Source: Sphingomonas horti (lineage in GTDB: Bacteria; Pseudomonadota; Alphaproteobacteria; Sphingomonadales; Sphingomonadaceae). From it: 64,000 nucleotides of DNA. The notes beneath the pieces were generated by a model that had not been told where the DNA came from, did not search any database, and saw only the letters and a list, made by a program, of their open reading frames with translations. This document shows positions 8,220-17,993 of this stretch, piece after piece (position 1 is the stretch's first letter; every line of letters starts with the position of its first letter). The position numbers and the translations under genes were made by a program. Location of the stretch: assembly GCF_009753715.1 (NCBI RefSeq), contig NZ_WQMS01000013.1, forward strand, positions 62,001-126,000. The letters run 5' to 3'.

Positions 8220-8851
8220 TTGCGAGTCGCCACCAAGATCTGCGGCCTGTCCACGCCCGAGACGCTCGACGCGGCGATCGCGGGCGGCGCGAGCCATGTC
8301 GGGTTCGTGTTCTTCCCGCAGAGCCCCCGGCACCTGACCTTTGACCTCGCCGCAGGGCTGGCCGCATGCGTGCCTGCGCGGGTCGGACGTGTTGGCGTGT
8401 TCGTCGATCCGGACGACGCGCTGCTGGCCAAGGCGATCGAGACCGGACGACTCGATGCGCTGCAGCTGCACAAGGTGCGCGGAGAGCGCGCTGCGGCGAT
8501 CGCTGCCCGTTTCCGACTGCCGCTATGGATCGCGATCGCCATCAGGACGCGGGCCGATCTTGACCAGGGGCGAGGGTGGAAAGGCATCGCGCAGCGCCTG
8601 GTCTATGACGCCAGGACTCCCGCGGGCGCGCTGCCCGGCGGTATGGGCCTGCGCTTCGACTGGAAGCTGCTCGATGGCTTCTCGCACCCGCTGCCCTGGG
8701 CGCTGTCCGGAGGGCTCTCCCCCGGGAACGTCGCCGACGCGATCGGGGTGACCGGCGCGCGGATGGTCGACGTGTCGTCGGGCGTCGAGAGTGCGCCGGG
8801 GGTGAAGGATGTGGACAAGATCGCCGCCTTCCTCCAAGCGGTCGCGCGGTC

Positions 8852-8855
<4 letters not shown>
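8220..8855 (+). CDS. trpF: Phosphoribosylanthranilate isomerase
   Basis: Third step of the tryptophan pathway: an Amadori rearrangement of phosphoribosylanthranilate. KICGL with the catalytic Cys8 opens the protein and the general-acid Asp is in [10 protein letters not shown] near the C-terminus; the TIM-barrel length (211 residues) is normal. I chose the TTG at 8220 because a GGAG ribosome-binding site at 8210-8213 sits 6 bases upstream. The in-frame TTG at 8214 directly abuts that site, so it is less likely. The stop overlaps the trpB ATG (ATGA). Confidence 0.93.
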
Positions 8856-10080
<1,225 letters not shown>

Positions 10081-10084
<4 letters not shown>

Positions 10085-10893
10085 GCGATCGCCTTTCCGC
10101 CCGATTCGCCGCCTGCCGCGCCGACGGACGCGCGGCGCTGGTGACGTTCGTGACCGGCGGCGATCCGTCTCCGGGCGGGACCGGCGCGATACTGGATGCG
10201 CTGGTCGAGGGCGGCGCAGACATCATCGAGCTCGGCATGCCGTTCACCGACCCGATGGCGGATGGCCCGGCCATCCAGCGCGCCAACCTGCGGGCGCTCG
10301 GCGCTGGGACGACAACGCGCGACCTGCTCGATATCGTGCGAGGCTTTCGGGATCGGCATCCCGACACGCCGCTGGTGCTGATGGGCTATGCCAATCCGAT
10401 GCTGGCGCGCGGCGCCGGCTGGTTCGCCCGGGAAGCCGCAGCGGCGGGAGCGGACGGCGTGATCTGCGTCGATATTCCGCCCGAGGAGGATGAGGCGCTG
10501 GGGCCGGCGCTGCGCGCAGCCCGGCTGCATCCGATCCGGCTGGCCACGCCTACCAGCGACGCGGCGCGGCTGCCGGCGGTGCTCAGAGGCGCCTCGGGAT
10601 TTCTCTATTATGTCTCGGTCGCCGGGATCACCGGGCTGCAGCAGGCGGCCCAGCACTCGATCGAGTCGGCCGTCGCCCGGCTGCGCGCCGCGACCGATCT
10701 GCCGATCGCCGTCGGCTTCGGCATCCGCAGCCCGGAACAGGCAGCAGCGATCGGCCGCGTCGCCGACGGCGTCGTCGTCGGCTCGGCGATCGTCGACCTG
10801 GTCGGCAGCGAAGGGGAGAACGCCCCCGCGGCCGTCCGTTCATTCGTTTCCGCGCTGGCCCAGGCCTGCGCCCGTCAGGAGCATGCCGCATGA
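10081..10893 (+). CDS. trpA: Tryptophan synthase alpha subunit
   Basis: Cleaves indole-3-glycerol phosphate to indole and glyceraldehyde 3-phosphate; indole is channelled to TrpB. The start is the GTG at 10081 that overlaps the trpB stop (GTGA), giving 270 residues. An earlier in-frame start would run far into trpB. The catalytic pair E50 (ADIIELG) and D61 (PMADGPAI) lie where the family has them. Later phosphate-binding loops include [10 protein letters not shown] and VVVGSAIV. The stop overlaps the accD ATG. Confidence 0.96.
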
Positions 10894-11744
10894 GTTGGCT
10901 CACCCGCGTCCGCAACGCGATCGCGTCGGTCACCCAGAAGGAGACCGCCGAGAATCTCTGGCACAAATGCCCGAGCTGCGGGCAGATGATCTTCACCAAG
11001 GAGTATGAGGAGAATCTGTCGGTCTGCCCGAATTGTGACCATCACGGCCGCATCGGCGCGAAGAAGCGCTTCGCCCAGATTTTCGACGGTGGCGAGTACA
11101 CGCTGCTGACGGCACCGCGCGTGCCGGAGGACCCGCTGAGGTTCCGCGACACAAAGAAGTATACCGACCGGATCAAGGCGGCGCGCGGCGCGACCGGCGA
11201 GCCCGATGCGCTGCTGAACGCGCGCGGGACGATCGTCGGGCATCCGGTGGTCGCCGGCGTGCAGGATTTCGCTTTCATGGGCGGGTCGATGGGCGTGGGC
11301 GTGGGCGAGGCGTTCGTCGCCGGCATCCGCGCCGCCATCGACGCGCACCTGCCCTATGTCATCTTCACCGCGGCCGGCGGCGCGCGGATGCAGGAAGGCA
11401 TATTGTCGCTGATGCAGATGCCGCGCTCGACTGCCGCGATCGCCGAGCTGAAGGAAGCGGGGCTGCCCTATATCGTCGTGCTGACCGACCCGACCACCGG
11501 CGGCGTGACGGCGAGCTATGCGATGCTGGGCGACATCCAGATCGCCGAGCCGGGCGCGCTGATCGGGTTCGCCGGCCAGCGTGTGATCGAGCAGACCATC
11601 CGCGAGAAACTGCCCGAAGGCTTCCAGCGTGCCGAGTATCTGCTGGACCACGGCATGCTCGACATGGTCGTCCCCCGCCGCGAGCTGCGCGAGACGCTGG
11701 GCCGGGTGATCGGCTTCCTGATGCCGGAGCAGGTGGCGGCCTGA
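10890..11744 (+). CDS. accD: Acetyl-CoA carboxylase carboxyltransferase subunit beta
   Basis: Beta subunit of the carboxyltransferase that makes malonyl-CoA for fatty-acid synthesis. The N-terminal zinc ribbon has C27, C30, C46 and C49 (CPSCG and CPNCD). The crotonase-fold core shows [14 protein letters not shown] and the oxyanion region [10 protein letters not shown]. The 284-residue length is normal. It overlaps trpA by four bases and lies 6 bases before folC. The trpA-accD-folC order is widespread in alphaproteobacteria and other proteobacteria. Confidence 0.97.
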   Translation: MSWLTRVRNAIASVTQKETAENLWHKCPSCGQMIFTKEYEENLSVCPNCDHHGRIGAKKRFAQIFDGGEYTLLTAPRVPEDPLRFRDTKKYTDRIKAARGATGEPDALLNARGTIVGHPVVAGVQDFAFMGGSMGVGVGEAFVAGIRAAIDAHLPYVIFTAAGGARMQEGILSLMQMPRSTAAIAELKEAGLPYIVVLTDPTTGGVTASYAMLGDIQIAEPGALIGFAGQRVIEQTIREKLPEGFQRAEYLLDHGMLDMVVPRRELRETLGRVIGFLMPEQVAA

Positions 11745-11750
11745 ACCCAG

Positions 11751-13016
11751 GTGGACTTCGCGCGCTCGTCCGATCCCGCCGTGCAGCGCCAGCTCGACCG
11801 GCTGGCGGCGCTGTCGCCCGGGCGCGACATTCTGGGGCTGGAGCGGATCACGGCGCTGCTCGGCCGGCTCCGCAATCCGGAGCGGCGGCTGCCGCCGGTG
11901 CTGCATGTGGCAGGCACCAACGGCAAGGGATCGACCTGCGCCTTCCTGCGCGCCGCGATCGAGGCGGCGGGGCTGGTCACGCATGTCTATACCAGCCCGC
12001 ACCTGGTGCGGTTCAACGAGCGTATCCGGGTCGCGGGCAAGCTGATCGGCGATGCGGCGCTGGCCGGGTTGCTGGAGGAAGCGCTGGACGCGGCGGGCGA
12101 TCTCGGCGCCAGCTTCTTCGAAGTGACGACGGCGGCGGCGTTCCTGGCTTTCGCGCGGACGCCCGCGGATGCCTGCATCATCGAGGTCGGGCTTGGCGGG
12201 CGACTGGATGCGACCAACGTGATCCCGAAGCCGGCCGCATGCGGGATCGCCGCGCTCGGCATCGACCATCAGGCGTTCCTTGGCGACCGGCTCGGGCAGA
12301 TCGCGGGCGAGAAGGCGGGCATCGCGCGCGCCGGCGTGCCGCTGGTGACGCTTGCCTATCCGCAAGCCGCGGAAGAGAGCATCGAGGCTGTCGTTGCGGC
12401 GACCGGCGCGGTCCGGCTGAAGCAAGGCGAGGCGTGGTCGGTCGAGGACGGGACCTATCGCGACCGGTTCGGCGCGGTCGCGCTGCCTGCCCCTGCCCTG
12501 CCCGGCGCGCACCAGTGGCTGAATGCCGGACTGGCGGTGGCGATGCTGCGGCACCAGGATGCGATCACGGTACCGGACCGGGCGCTGGCCGCTGGGGTGC
12601 GGGATGCCCGTTGGCCGGCGCGGCTGCAACGGCTCGCGCGCGGTCCGCTGGTCGGCGAGCGCGAGGTTTGGCTGGACGGCGGCCACAATGAGTCGGCCGG
12701 CGAGGCGCTGGCGGAGGCGTTGCGCGACCGGCCGGAGCCGCATCTGATCCTGGGCATGCTGGCCAACAAGGACGCCGGCGCCTTCCTCCGGCTGCTCGCG
12801 CCGGTGGTGCGCTCGGTGAGCGCGGTGCCGGTGGCCAACCATGAGCATCATGCGCCGGAGGACCTTGTCCGGCTGGCGCACGCGCTCGGCCTGGAGGCTC
12901 GCGCCTGCACCGACATATCCTGCGCGCTCGAAGCGCTGGGCGAGCCGGTGCTGATCGCCGGCTCGCTGTATCTGGCCGGCACCGTGCTGGCGCTGAACGG
13001 CGAGGCGCCTCAGTAG
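11751..13016 (+). CDS. folC: Bifunctional dihydrofolate synthase/folylpolyglutamate synthase
   Basis: Adds glutamate to dihydropteroate and to reduced folates. It belongs to the Mur ligase-like ATP-dependent amide ligases. The P-loop is GTNGKGST at residues 55-62, followed by the omega-loop region YTSPHLVRFNERI and the C-terminal motif LDGGHNESA. The start is a GTG at 11751, 6 bases after the accD stop; 421 residues is the expected length. The 3' end overlaps the convergent haem-oxygenase-like gene by 7 bases, so there is no room for a dedicated terminator. Confidence 0.95.
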   Translation: MDFARSSDPAVQRQLDRLAALSPGRDILGLERITALLGRLRNPERRLPPVLHVAGTNGKGSTCAFLRAAIEAAGLVTHVYTSPHLVRFNERIRVAGKLIGDAALAGLLEEALDAAGDLGASFFEVTTAAAFLAFARTPADACIIEVGLGGRLDATNVIPKPAACGIAALGIDHQAFLGDRLGQIAGEKAGIARAGVPLVTLAYPQAAEESIEAVVAATGAVRLKQGEAWSVEDGTYRDRFGAVALPAPALPGAHQWLNAGLAVAMLRHQDAITVPDRALAAGVRDARWPARLQRLARGPLVGEREVWLDGGHNESAGEALAEALRDRPEPHLILGMLANKDAGAFLRLLAPVVRSVSAVPVANHEHHAPEDLVRLAHALGLEARACTDISCALEALGEPVLIAGSLYLAGTVLALNGEAPQ

Positions 13017-13912
13017 AGCTCCGCCCCGCCCTCCAGCAGCTCGGCATAGCGGTCGAAGCAGCGTTCCGCGCAGCGCATGCGGACCAGGGCGCCTTCGGCG
13101 ATGAAGCGGGCGCGGCGCGGGTCTTCCGCGACCAGCGGCTTCAGGGCGTTCTCGTTCCAGGTCTCGCTGTGCTTCACGTCGAGATGGCTGTGGAGGTCGT
13201 AATAGAGTCGGTCGCGCTGGCCAAAGCCGAGGCGCTTCAGGCCGGCGGCGACATGGACGCAGCGCCACGGCGCCGTCAGCTCCACCACGCCGAGCGCGCC
13301 GACCGACAGCCAGGCATAGCGGCGCGTGGTCGCCATGGCGGTCATCGCGTTCGCGAGCGCCAGGCTTTCCCAGACGGTCGTGTCGATCTCGGGCGCGATG
13401 CCCATGTTGGCGATCAACTCGCGAAGCAGCAAAGTGTGGATGCCGCGATGCTGGCCGCGGCCCATTTCGTCCCAGTAGTTGCCGGCCAGCTCAAGCTTCG
13501 GGCCGAGCGGCAGCTTGACCTGGGTCAGGGCAACCAGGTCGTCGAAACCGGCCTCCCCGGCGGCTTCCTGGGTCAGGAACCAGCGCATCTGCCCTTCGGT
13601 AGCGGTCTCGGCGAGCCAGGCGAAAAGCGGATGGTTCTGGCCCGGGCCGCTGTCGTTCAGCGCCTCGAACCAGGCGACGAAGGCATCGGGCTCCTCGGGC
13701 ACGCCGGCCAAGTCGCCGGCGACCTCGGCCCGGAGCTCGTCAAGAAACGCGCCTTCGAGCCGAAGCATCTGCATGTTCCGGTCGAAGTCGCCGCGCCAAT
13801 CCGTGTCGGGAAATGCGGGCGCGAGACGCTCGCGGTTCCAATGCGCAAGGGTGCGCTGAAAAGCATTATTGAGGAATTGCGGCGACGCGGCCGCGACGAG
13901 TTTGGTTGCCAC
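13010..13912 (-). CDS. Haem-oxygenase-like iron-containing redox enzyme (putative diiron oxygenase)
   Basis: A 300-residue, largely helical protein of the iron-containing redox enzyme group with the haem-oxygenase-like (TenA/UndA/SznF) fold. Potential metal ligands are E116 (LTQEAAGE), E149 and H159 (YWDEMGRGQHRGIH), and H241, D245 and H248 (LHSHLDVKH). Their spacing (E-x9-H and H-x3-D-x2-H) fits the six-ligand diiron pattern I recall for SznF-type enzymes. The substrate is unknown. The GTG start at 13912 has a GGAG 10 bases upstream. An exact EcfG-type promoter lies about 40-65 bases ahead, so it is probably stress-induced. It overlaps folC tail to tail by 7 bases, and no biosynthetic partner gene is adjacent. 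Confidence 0.82.
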   Translation of the reverse strand: MATKLVAAASPQFLNNAFQRTLAHWNRERLAPAFPDTDWRGDFDRNMQMLRLEGAFLDELRAEVAGDLAGVPEEPDAFVAWFEALNDSGPGQNHPLFAWLAETATEGQMRWFLTQEAAGEAGFDDLVALTQVKLPLGPKLELAGNYWDEMGRGQHRGIHTLLLRELIANMGIAPEIDTTVWESLALANAMTAMATTRRYAWLSVGALGVVELTAPWRCVHVAAGLKRLGFGQRDRLYYDLHSHLDVKHSETWNENALKPLVAEDPRRARFIAEGALVRMRCAERCFDRYAELLEGGAELY

Positions 13913-13951
13913 TTGAGAAATGCTCCAGAAACGGGGCGTGTGTTTCTGAAG

Positions 13952-13977
13952 AACGAAGCGGCAACGTCTCGGGTTCC
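13952..13977 (-). promoter_or_regulatory. EcfG-type general-stress promoter, exact consensus
   Basis: On the minus strand GGAAC (13977-13973), a 17-base spacer and CGTT (13955-13952) match the alphaproteobacterial EcfG consensus at every fixed base. The predicted transcript would begin near 13945 and lead into the haem-oxygenase-like gene at 13912. The site lies entirely in the 67-base gap after the AmpG-type gene. Confidence 0.75.
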
Positions 13978-13979
13978 CT

Positions 13980-15320
13980 TTATTCGCTCTGCTCCGGCGA
14001 GGCAGGCTCGCGCCCCGCGCTGCCGATCGAGGCGTCGACGAGCCCCGATCGGATCATCCACCAGAAAAGGAGGATGCCCGGCAGCGCCGCGACCGTGGTC
14101 AGCAGATAGAAATTCACATAGCCCATCGCCTCGACCAGCGCGCCCGCCGACGTGCCGGTGACGAAGCGCCCGACGATGCTCGCGGCAGCCGAGATCAGCG
14201 CATATTGGGCGGCGGTGAAGCGCAGGTCCGTCAACGCCGAGAAATAGGCGACGACAGTGACGCCGCCGATGCCGCTGGCGAAATTCTCGAAGCCGATCGC
14301 GCCCGCCATGCCGGCATTGCTGTGCCCGGCCGCGGCGAGCAGCGCGAAGCTGAAATTGGAGACCGCCATCAGGACCAGGCTGACCATCACCGAGCGCTTC
14401 AGGCCCATCCGCGCATAGATGACGCCGCCGACGAAGATGCCGATCAGATAGGCCCAGAAGCCGACGCCGACGTCGAAGATCGCAATCTCGTCATTGGTGA
14501 AGCCGAGATCGTCGAACAGCAGGCGGACGGTCAGCTGTCCCAGCGTGTCGCCGATCTTGTGGACCAGGATGAACAGTAGGATGATGACGGCGCCCCGCCG
14601 GGTCAGGAACTCCACGAAGGGGCGCCAGACCGCTTCCGCCGCGCGCGACAGGCCGGCGCGCCGTTTCGGCTCACGATGACGGGCGGGTTCTCCGACCACG
14701 AGCGCGGTGGTCATCGCGGGAAGCGCGAGCGCGGCGCAGACCAGATAGGCGGCTTCCCAACCGCCGCGCGCGGCGATCACGAGGGCAAGCGCGCCCGCCC
14801 CGGCCGATCCGATCCGCCAGCCATATTGGCTCATGCCCGAGCCGACGCCGAGCTGGCGCGGCTCAAGGATTTCGATCCGATAGCCGTCGATCACGATGTC
14901 GAAGGTCGCCCCCGCAATGCCGACCAGGATCGCGGCTGTCGCGACATTGGCGATGTTCGCAGCGGGATCGGCGAAGGCGAGGTTCGCGACCGCAGCGATG
15001 ACGAGCACGCCCGTGACCAGCATCCACGACACGCGCTGCCCCAGGCGGCCGAGGATCGGCAGGCGCACCCCGTCGACGATCCAGGCCCAGAGGAATTTGA
15101 AATTGTAGGCGAGGAAGACGAGCGCGAATGCGGTCACGGCCTTTTTGTCGATGCCGTTCTGCGCCAGCCGCGTGGTCAGCGTGGCCCCGATCAGCGCGTA
15201 CGGAAAGCCGGAAGAGACGCCGAGGAAGAAGGACGCGAGCGGCGCCTTTTCCAGATAGGGACGGACCGCGTCCAGCCAGTTCGATTCGCGCATTTCGGTC
15301 GCGACTGCCTGCTCAGTCAC
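13980..15320 (-). CDS. AmpG-type MFS permease
   Basis: A 446-residue major facilitator with about 12 membrane helices. The N-terminal region (FFLGVSSGFPYALIGATL, then FKFLWAWIVDGVRLP) matches the AmpG muropeptide-permease family, which imports GlcNAc-anhydroMurNAc peptides released by lytic transglycosylases for recycling. Three lytic-transglycosylase genes elsewhere in this window would generate its substrate, but AmpG relatives can have other ligands, so the substrate is inferred. No AmpR or beta-lactamase gene is adjacent. It appears monocistronic, with the stress-promoted haem-oxygenase-like gene downstream on the same strand. Confidence 0.85.
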   Translation of the reverse strand: MTEQAVATEMRESNWLDAVRPYLEKAPLASFFLGVSSGFPYALIGATLTTRLAQNGIDKKAVTAFALVFLAYNFKFLWAWIVDGVRLPILGRLGQRVSWMLVTGVLVIAAVANLAFADPAANIANVATAAILVGIAGATFDIVIDGYRIEILEPRQLGVGSGMSQYGWRIGSAGAGALALVIAARGGWEAAYLVCAALALPAMTTALVVGEPARHREPKRRAGLSRAAEAVWRPFVEFLTRRGAVIILLFILVHKIGDTLGQLTVRLLFDDLGFTNDEIAIFDVGVGFWAYLIGIFVGGVIYARMGLKRSVMVSLVLMAVSNFSFALLAAAGHSNAGMAGAIGFENFASGIGGVTVVAYFSALTDLRFTAAQYALISAAASIVGRFVTGTSAGALVEAMGYVNFYLLTTVAALPGILLFWWMIRSGLVDASIGSAGREPASPEQSE

Positions 15321-15380
15321 GCACGTGCTCCGCGCGGCGAAAGGTCACAAAAGGTCGCACTGGCTATGGGCGAAAATTTC

Positions 15381-15401
15381 CCCCTCCCGTCGCGGGAGGG
15401 G
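15381..15401. repeat. REP-like palindrome, CCCCTCCCG family
   Basis: CCCCTCCCG and its exact complement CGGGAGGGG flank a 3-base loop in the gap between the AmpG gene and the CTERM protein gene. It is a single-hairpin member of the family that also occurs at 26.4, 42.1 and 44.3 kb. Confidence 0.75.
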
Positions 15402-15471
15402 AATGGCCGGGCGGCAGAGTGGGCGAACATCATCGGCCCATGCTGGCACAGCTTTATGCGTGTAGGACAGC

Positions 15472-15506
15472 AAAAAGAGCGGCGGCATGCGAGGATGCCG
15501 CCGCTC
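15472..15506 (-). terminator. Rho-independent terminator of the CTERM protein gene
   Basis: A perfect 12-bp stem (15477-15488 with 15495-15506) and a 6-base loop are followed on the minus strand by five T residues. It begins 9 bases beyond the stop of the CTERM gene. Confidence 0.85.
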
Positions 15507-15514
15507 CTCCCCCT

Positions 15515-16174
15515 TCAGGCGAGAGCCCGAACCTGCTTGCGGGCGCGAAGCGCGGTGCCGGCCAGGCCGAAGCCGGCGATCATCATCGCCCAGGTCATCG
15601 GCTCCGGCACCGGTGCGGTCACGTTCGACGGCGGCGTGAACGCCGGATTCGAATGGCTCGGCGCGACGATCTGGCGGCCGTTCACCCACACGGCGAGCGT
15701 GCTCGCGTCGAAATTGCCCTTGAAGCCCGGGCCGAAATAGGGCGCGTAGCCGAACTCGCCGATCTGGAAATCATAGCCGTTGACCTGCAGGTCGCCGGTG
15801 CCGCGCGCGTCGTCCATCGTCGAGTGATAGCCGCTGACCGGATCGCGACCGACATCGAAGCTGACCGGCTGAAGATCGGTGTCGAAATCGCCCGCCGAGG
15901 TCCAGGTATAGCCGGCCAGCTGATAGGTGACCTTTTTCGGGCCCATATCGCCCATCCGGGCTGCCAACGCCTCGGCGACGGTTTCCACTTCCATATAGGT
16001 GAAGGTCGCGGTGATCGTGTCGCCGATCCTGATCGCGGAGGTCGCGGCGGGATCGGTCAGGCCGGTATCGAACGTCGAGGTGACGACGCCTTTCACCTGC
16101 GCGACATAAGTCATTGCGCTCGCCGGCACCGAAATCCCCGCCAGCAGCGCAGCTGCGATCACACCCCTGAACAT
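15515..16174 (-). CDS. PEPxxWA-CTERM sorting-domain exported protein
   Basis: A 219-residue secreted protein of unknown function. The ATG at 16174 has GGGAG 7 bases upstream, so I prefer it to an in-frame GTG at 16195. Residues 1-20 form a signal peptide. The C-terminus has VPEPMTWAMMIAGFGL followed by a basic tail RARKQ. This is the PEPxxWA-CTERM variant recognised by exosortase/EpsH-type transpeptidases and is especially common in sphingomonads. The middle is beta-rich with no family I recognise. No exosortase gene is within the window. The gene has its own terminator and looks monocistronic. Proteins with this tail are often surface- or exopolysaccharide-associated, but that is not shown here. 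Confidence 0.85.
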   Translation of the reverse strand: MFRGVIAAALLAGISVPASAMTYVAQVKGVVTSTFDTGLTDPAATSAIRIGDTITATFTYMEVETVAEALAARMGDMGPKKVTYQLAGYTWTSAGDFDTDLQPVSFDVGRDPVSGYHSTMDDARGTGDLQVNGYDFQIGEFGYAPYFGPGFKGNFDASTLAVWVNGRQIVAPSHSNPAFTPPSNVTAPVPEPMTWAMMIAGFGLAGTALRARKQVRALA

Positions 16175-16243
16175 GACGCTACTCCCACGAAACACCCGTG
16201 ATCCGTGGCGCAGGCGCGGCGAAACGACAAGGCTAATAAAGAG

Positions 16244-16792
16244 TTAACGGCCCCTGGTGCGGTCGCGTCTCAGCACGATGTAGAGCGCGCCGGGCCCGCC
16301 GTGGCGGGGATGCGCGCCGCGCACCGCGGCGATATCGGCCGCATGGCGCGAGGCGGCGAGCCAATCGCCGACCGCCGCGCGAATCGCGCCCCGGCCCGAC
16401 GCCCGGTCGCGCGGCTTGCCGGTGATCAGCAGCAGGACGCGCACGCCGCGCGCGATCGCGGCCTCCAGCCCCGCATCCAGCGTGCGATAGGCGGTATCGA
16501 GGCTGTGGCCGTGAAGATCGACGGCGAGCTCGGGAGAGACGAGGCCGCGCGCGAGGCGGCGATCCCAGCTGCCGTCGAGGGTGTTGGGGGGAGGCGGTGC
16601 CGTCGCCCTTTTGTGCTCCGGCGCAGGCCGGAGCGCTGCTTCGGGCTTGCGGTCCGCGTGCCGCAACGCTTCGGCCTTCGCCGGAGCACTGAGATGTGCC
16701 GGCGGCCTTTGCAGCTTCTCCAGCGGCTCGACGGTGGCGACGAGGCGCGCCCAGAGGCGGGCTTCCTCAGCGCTTAACGGGCGATCCCCCAC
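16244..16792 (-). CDS. Smr/MutS2 C-terminal domain protein
   Basis: A 182-residue protein with a C-terminal Smr domain: DLHGHSLDTA (the LDLHG motif) followed by LLLITGKPRD and GRGAIRAAVGDWL. Stand-alone Smr proteins are nucleic-acid-binding or nicking proteins, and one family member in E. coli (SmrB) cleaves mRNA at collided ribosomes. Which activity applies here is not known. The GTG at 16792 is chosen because GGGAGG lies 6 bases upstream; it starts inside the 3' end of mltA, overlapping by 26 bases. The N-terminal half is charged and proline-rich and probably disordered. Third gene of tim44-mltA-smr. Confidence 0.88.
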   Translation of the reverse strand: MGDRPLSAEEARLWARLVATVEPLEKLQRPPAHLSAPAKAEALRHADRKPEAALRPAPEHKRATAPPPPNTLDGSWDRRLARGLVSPELAVDLHGHSLDTAYRTLDAGLEAAIARGVRVLLLITGKPRDRASGRGAIRAAVGDWLAASRHAADIAAVRGAHPRHGGPGALYIVLRRDRTRGR

Positions 16793-17993
16793 CGGCCCCT
16801 CCCTGGGCGAGACGGTCGAGCGTGCCGAGCGGGAGCAGCAGCCAGGCATGGCCGCGGGCGAGCATGCCGCCGGCGATCCGCGCCGCATCTTCGCCGGGGC
16901 CCCAGAAGGTGTCGAACCGGTTAGGGCCCTTGATCGCGCCGCCGGTATCCTGGGCGACCCACAGGCCGTCCGCCTCCGCATTGTCAACATCGAGGAAGAC
17001 GGGCGCGCCCAGCGGCGTGAAATTGGGATCCGCGGCCACGGTGCCGCGCGGCGTGACCGGCACGCCGAGCGCGCCGAGCGGCCCGGGCCCGGTCAGCTCG
17101 CGGAAGAAGATGTAGCTGCGGTTTTCCTGCATGATCGCCTTGCCCTCCTCTGGATGCGCGTGGAGCCAGGCGATAATCCCCTGCATGCTGGTCTCGCCGG
17201 GCCCGAGCAGGCCGCGCTGCTTCATCAGCGCGCCGATGCCGGTATAGGGCCAGCCATTCTGCCCGGCATAGCCGATCCGCATCACGCTGCCGTCCGGGAA
17301 GCGCAGCCGGCCGGAGCCCTGGATCTCGAGGAAGAAGAGCGCGACCGGATCGGCCGCCCAGGCGATTTCCAGCCCGCGGCCGGCAAGCGCGCCATCGTCG
17401 ATCTCGGCCCGGTCGAAATAGGGCATGAACTGGCCGTCGACGCTGCGGCCACGCTGCTTCTGCAGCGGGCAGGTCGCGGGGTCGGGCGGCGGCGCCAGCG
17501 GATCGAGCTGCGGCGGGCAGACCGGCAGCTGCTGCTCGACCAGATCGTCGGGCAGCCGGTAGATCGGCACATAGCCGGGCATCGGCTCACGCGAGGCGGC
17601 GATCTCCGGCTCGTAATAGCCGGTGACCATCGCGGTCCCCTCGCCCACTTCGGCGGCCTCGAAGGCGGATGTGAAGAACTGGCGCGCGTCGGTTTCGGTG
17701 CGCGCGCGGTCGCAGGCGGGCTGCCAGTCCGCGGCGATGCCCGACGGATCAGGGCGGCGCAGCAGCGACGGACAGCTGATCCGGAACGCCGTCAGCGCCC
17801 GCGCTGCCTGCTCGTCCGTGATCGGCAGGGACGCGGGGCCGGGGCGCAGGCCGGCGCTGACCGCATTGGCCGGCGGCGTGGGCGTCGGCGACGGCTGCAC
17901 CGCGGGCGGCGGCGCCACCGGCGGCTTGGGCTTGGGAACGCAGGCTGTGACGAAAGCCAGGACGGCGATGGCCGCCCCGCGCCGCGCGATCAC
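16767..17993 (-). CDS. mltA: Membrane-bound lytic murein transglycosylase A
   Basis: A 408-residue lipoprotein with a signal peptide ending in the lipobox VTAC (Cys near residue 18), then a proline-rich linker. The MltA barrel domain and the C-terminal 3D domain follow, the latter with Asp residues in QDTGGAIKGPNRFD and FWGPGEDA. It cuts glycan strands to 1,6-anhydro ends at the outer membrane. The start overlaps the tim44 stop by 4 bases and the 3' end overlaps smr. The tim44-mltA-smr order next to divergent secB recurs in alphaproteobacteria. Confidence 0.94.
   Translation of the reverse strand: MIARRGAAIAVLAFVTACVPKPKPPVAPPPAVQPSPTPTPPANAVSAGLRPGPASLPITDEQAARALTAFRISCPSLLRRPDPSGIAADWQPACDRARTETDARQFFTSAFEAAEVGEGTAMVTGYYEPEIAASREPMPGYVPIYRLPDDLVEQQLPVCPPQLDPLAPPPDPATCPLQKQRGRSVDGQFMPYFDRAEIDDGALAGRGLEIAWAADPVALFFLEIQGSGRLRFPDGSVMRIGYAGQNGWPYTGIGALMKQRGLLGPGETSMQGIIAWLHAHPEEGKAIMQENRSYIFFRELTGPGPLGALGVPVTPRGTVAADPNFTPLGAPVFLDVDNAEADGLWVAQDTGGAIKGPNRFDTFWGPGEDAARIAGGMLARGHAWLLLPLGTLDRLAQGGAGGGSPVKR

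Noticed and set aside
10875-13268. 797-codon open frame on the minus strand, antisense to accD and folC
   Set aside because: Low-complexity, Arg/Gln/Asp-rich translation typical of an antisense frame in GC-rich DNA; it runs over two certain genes.
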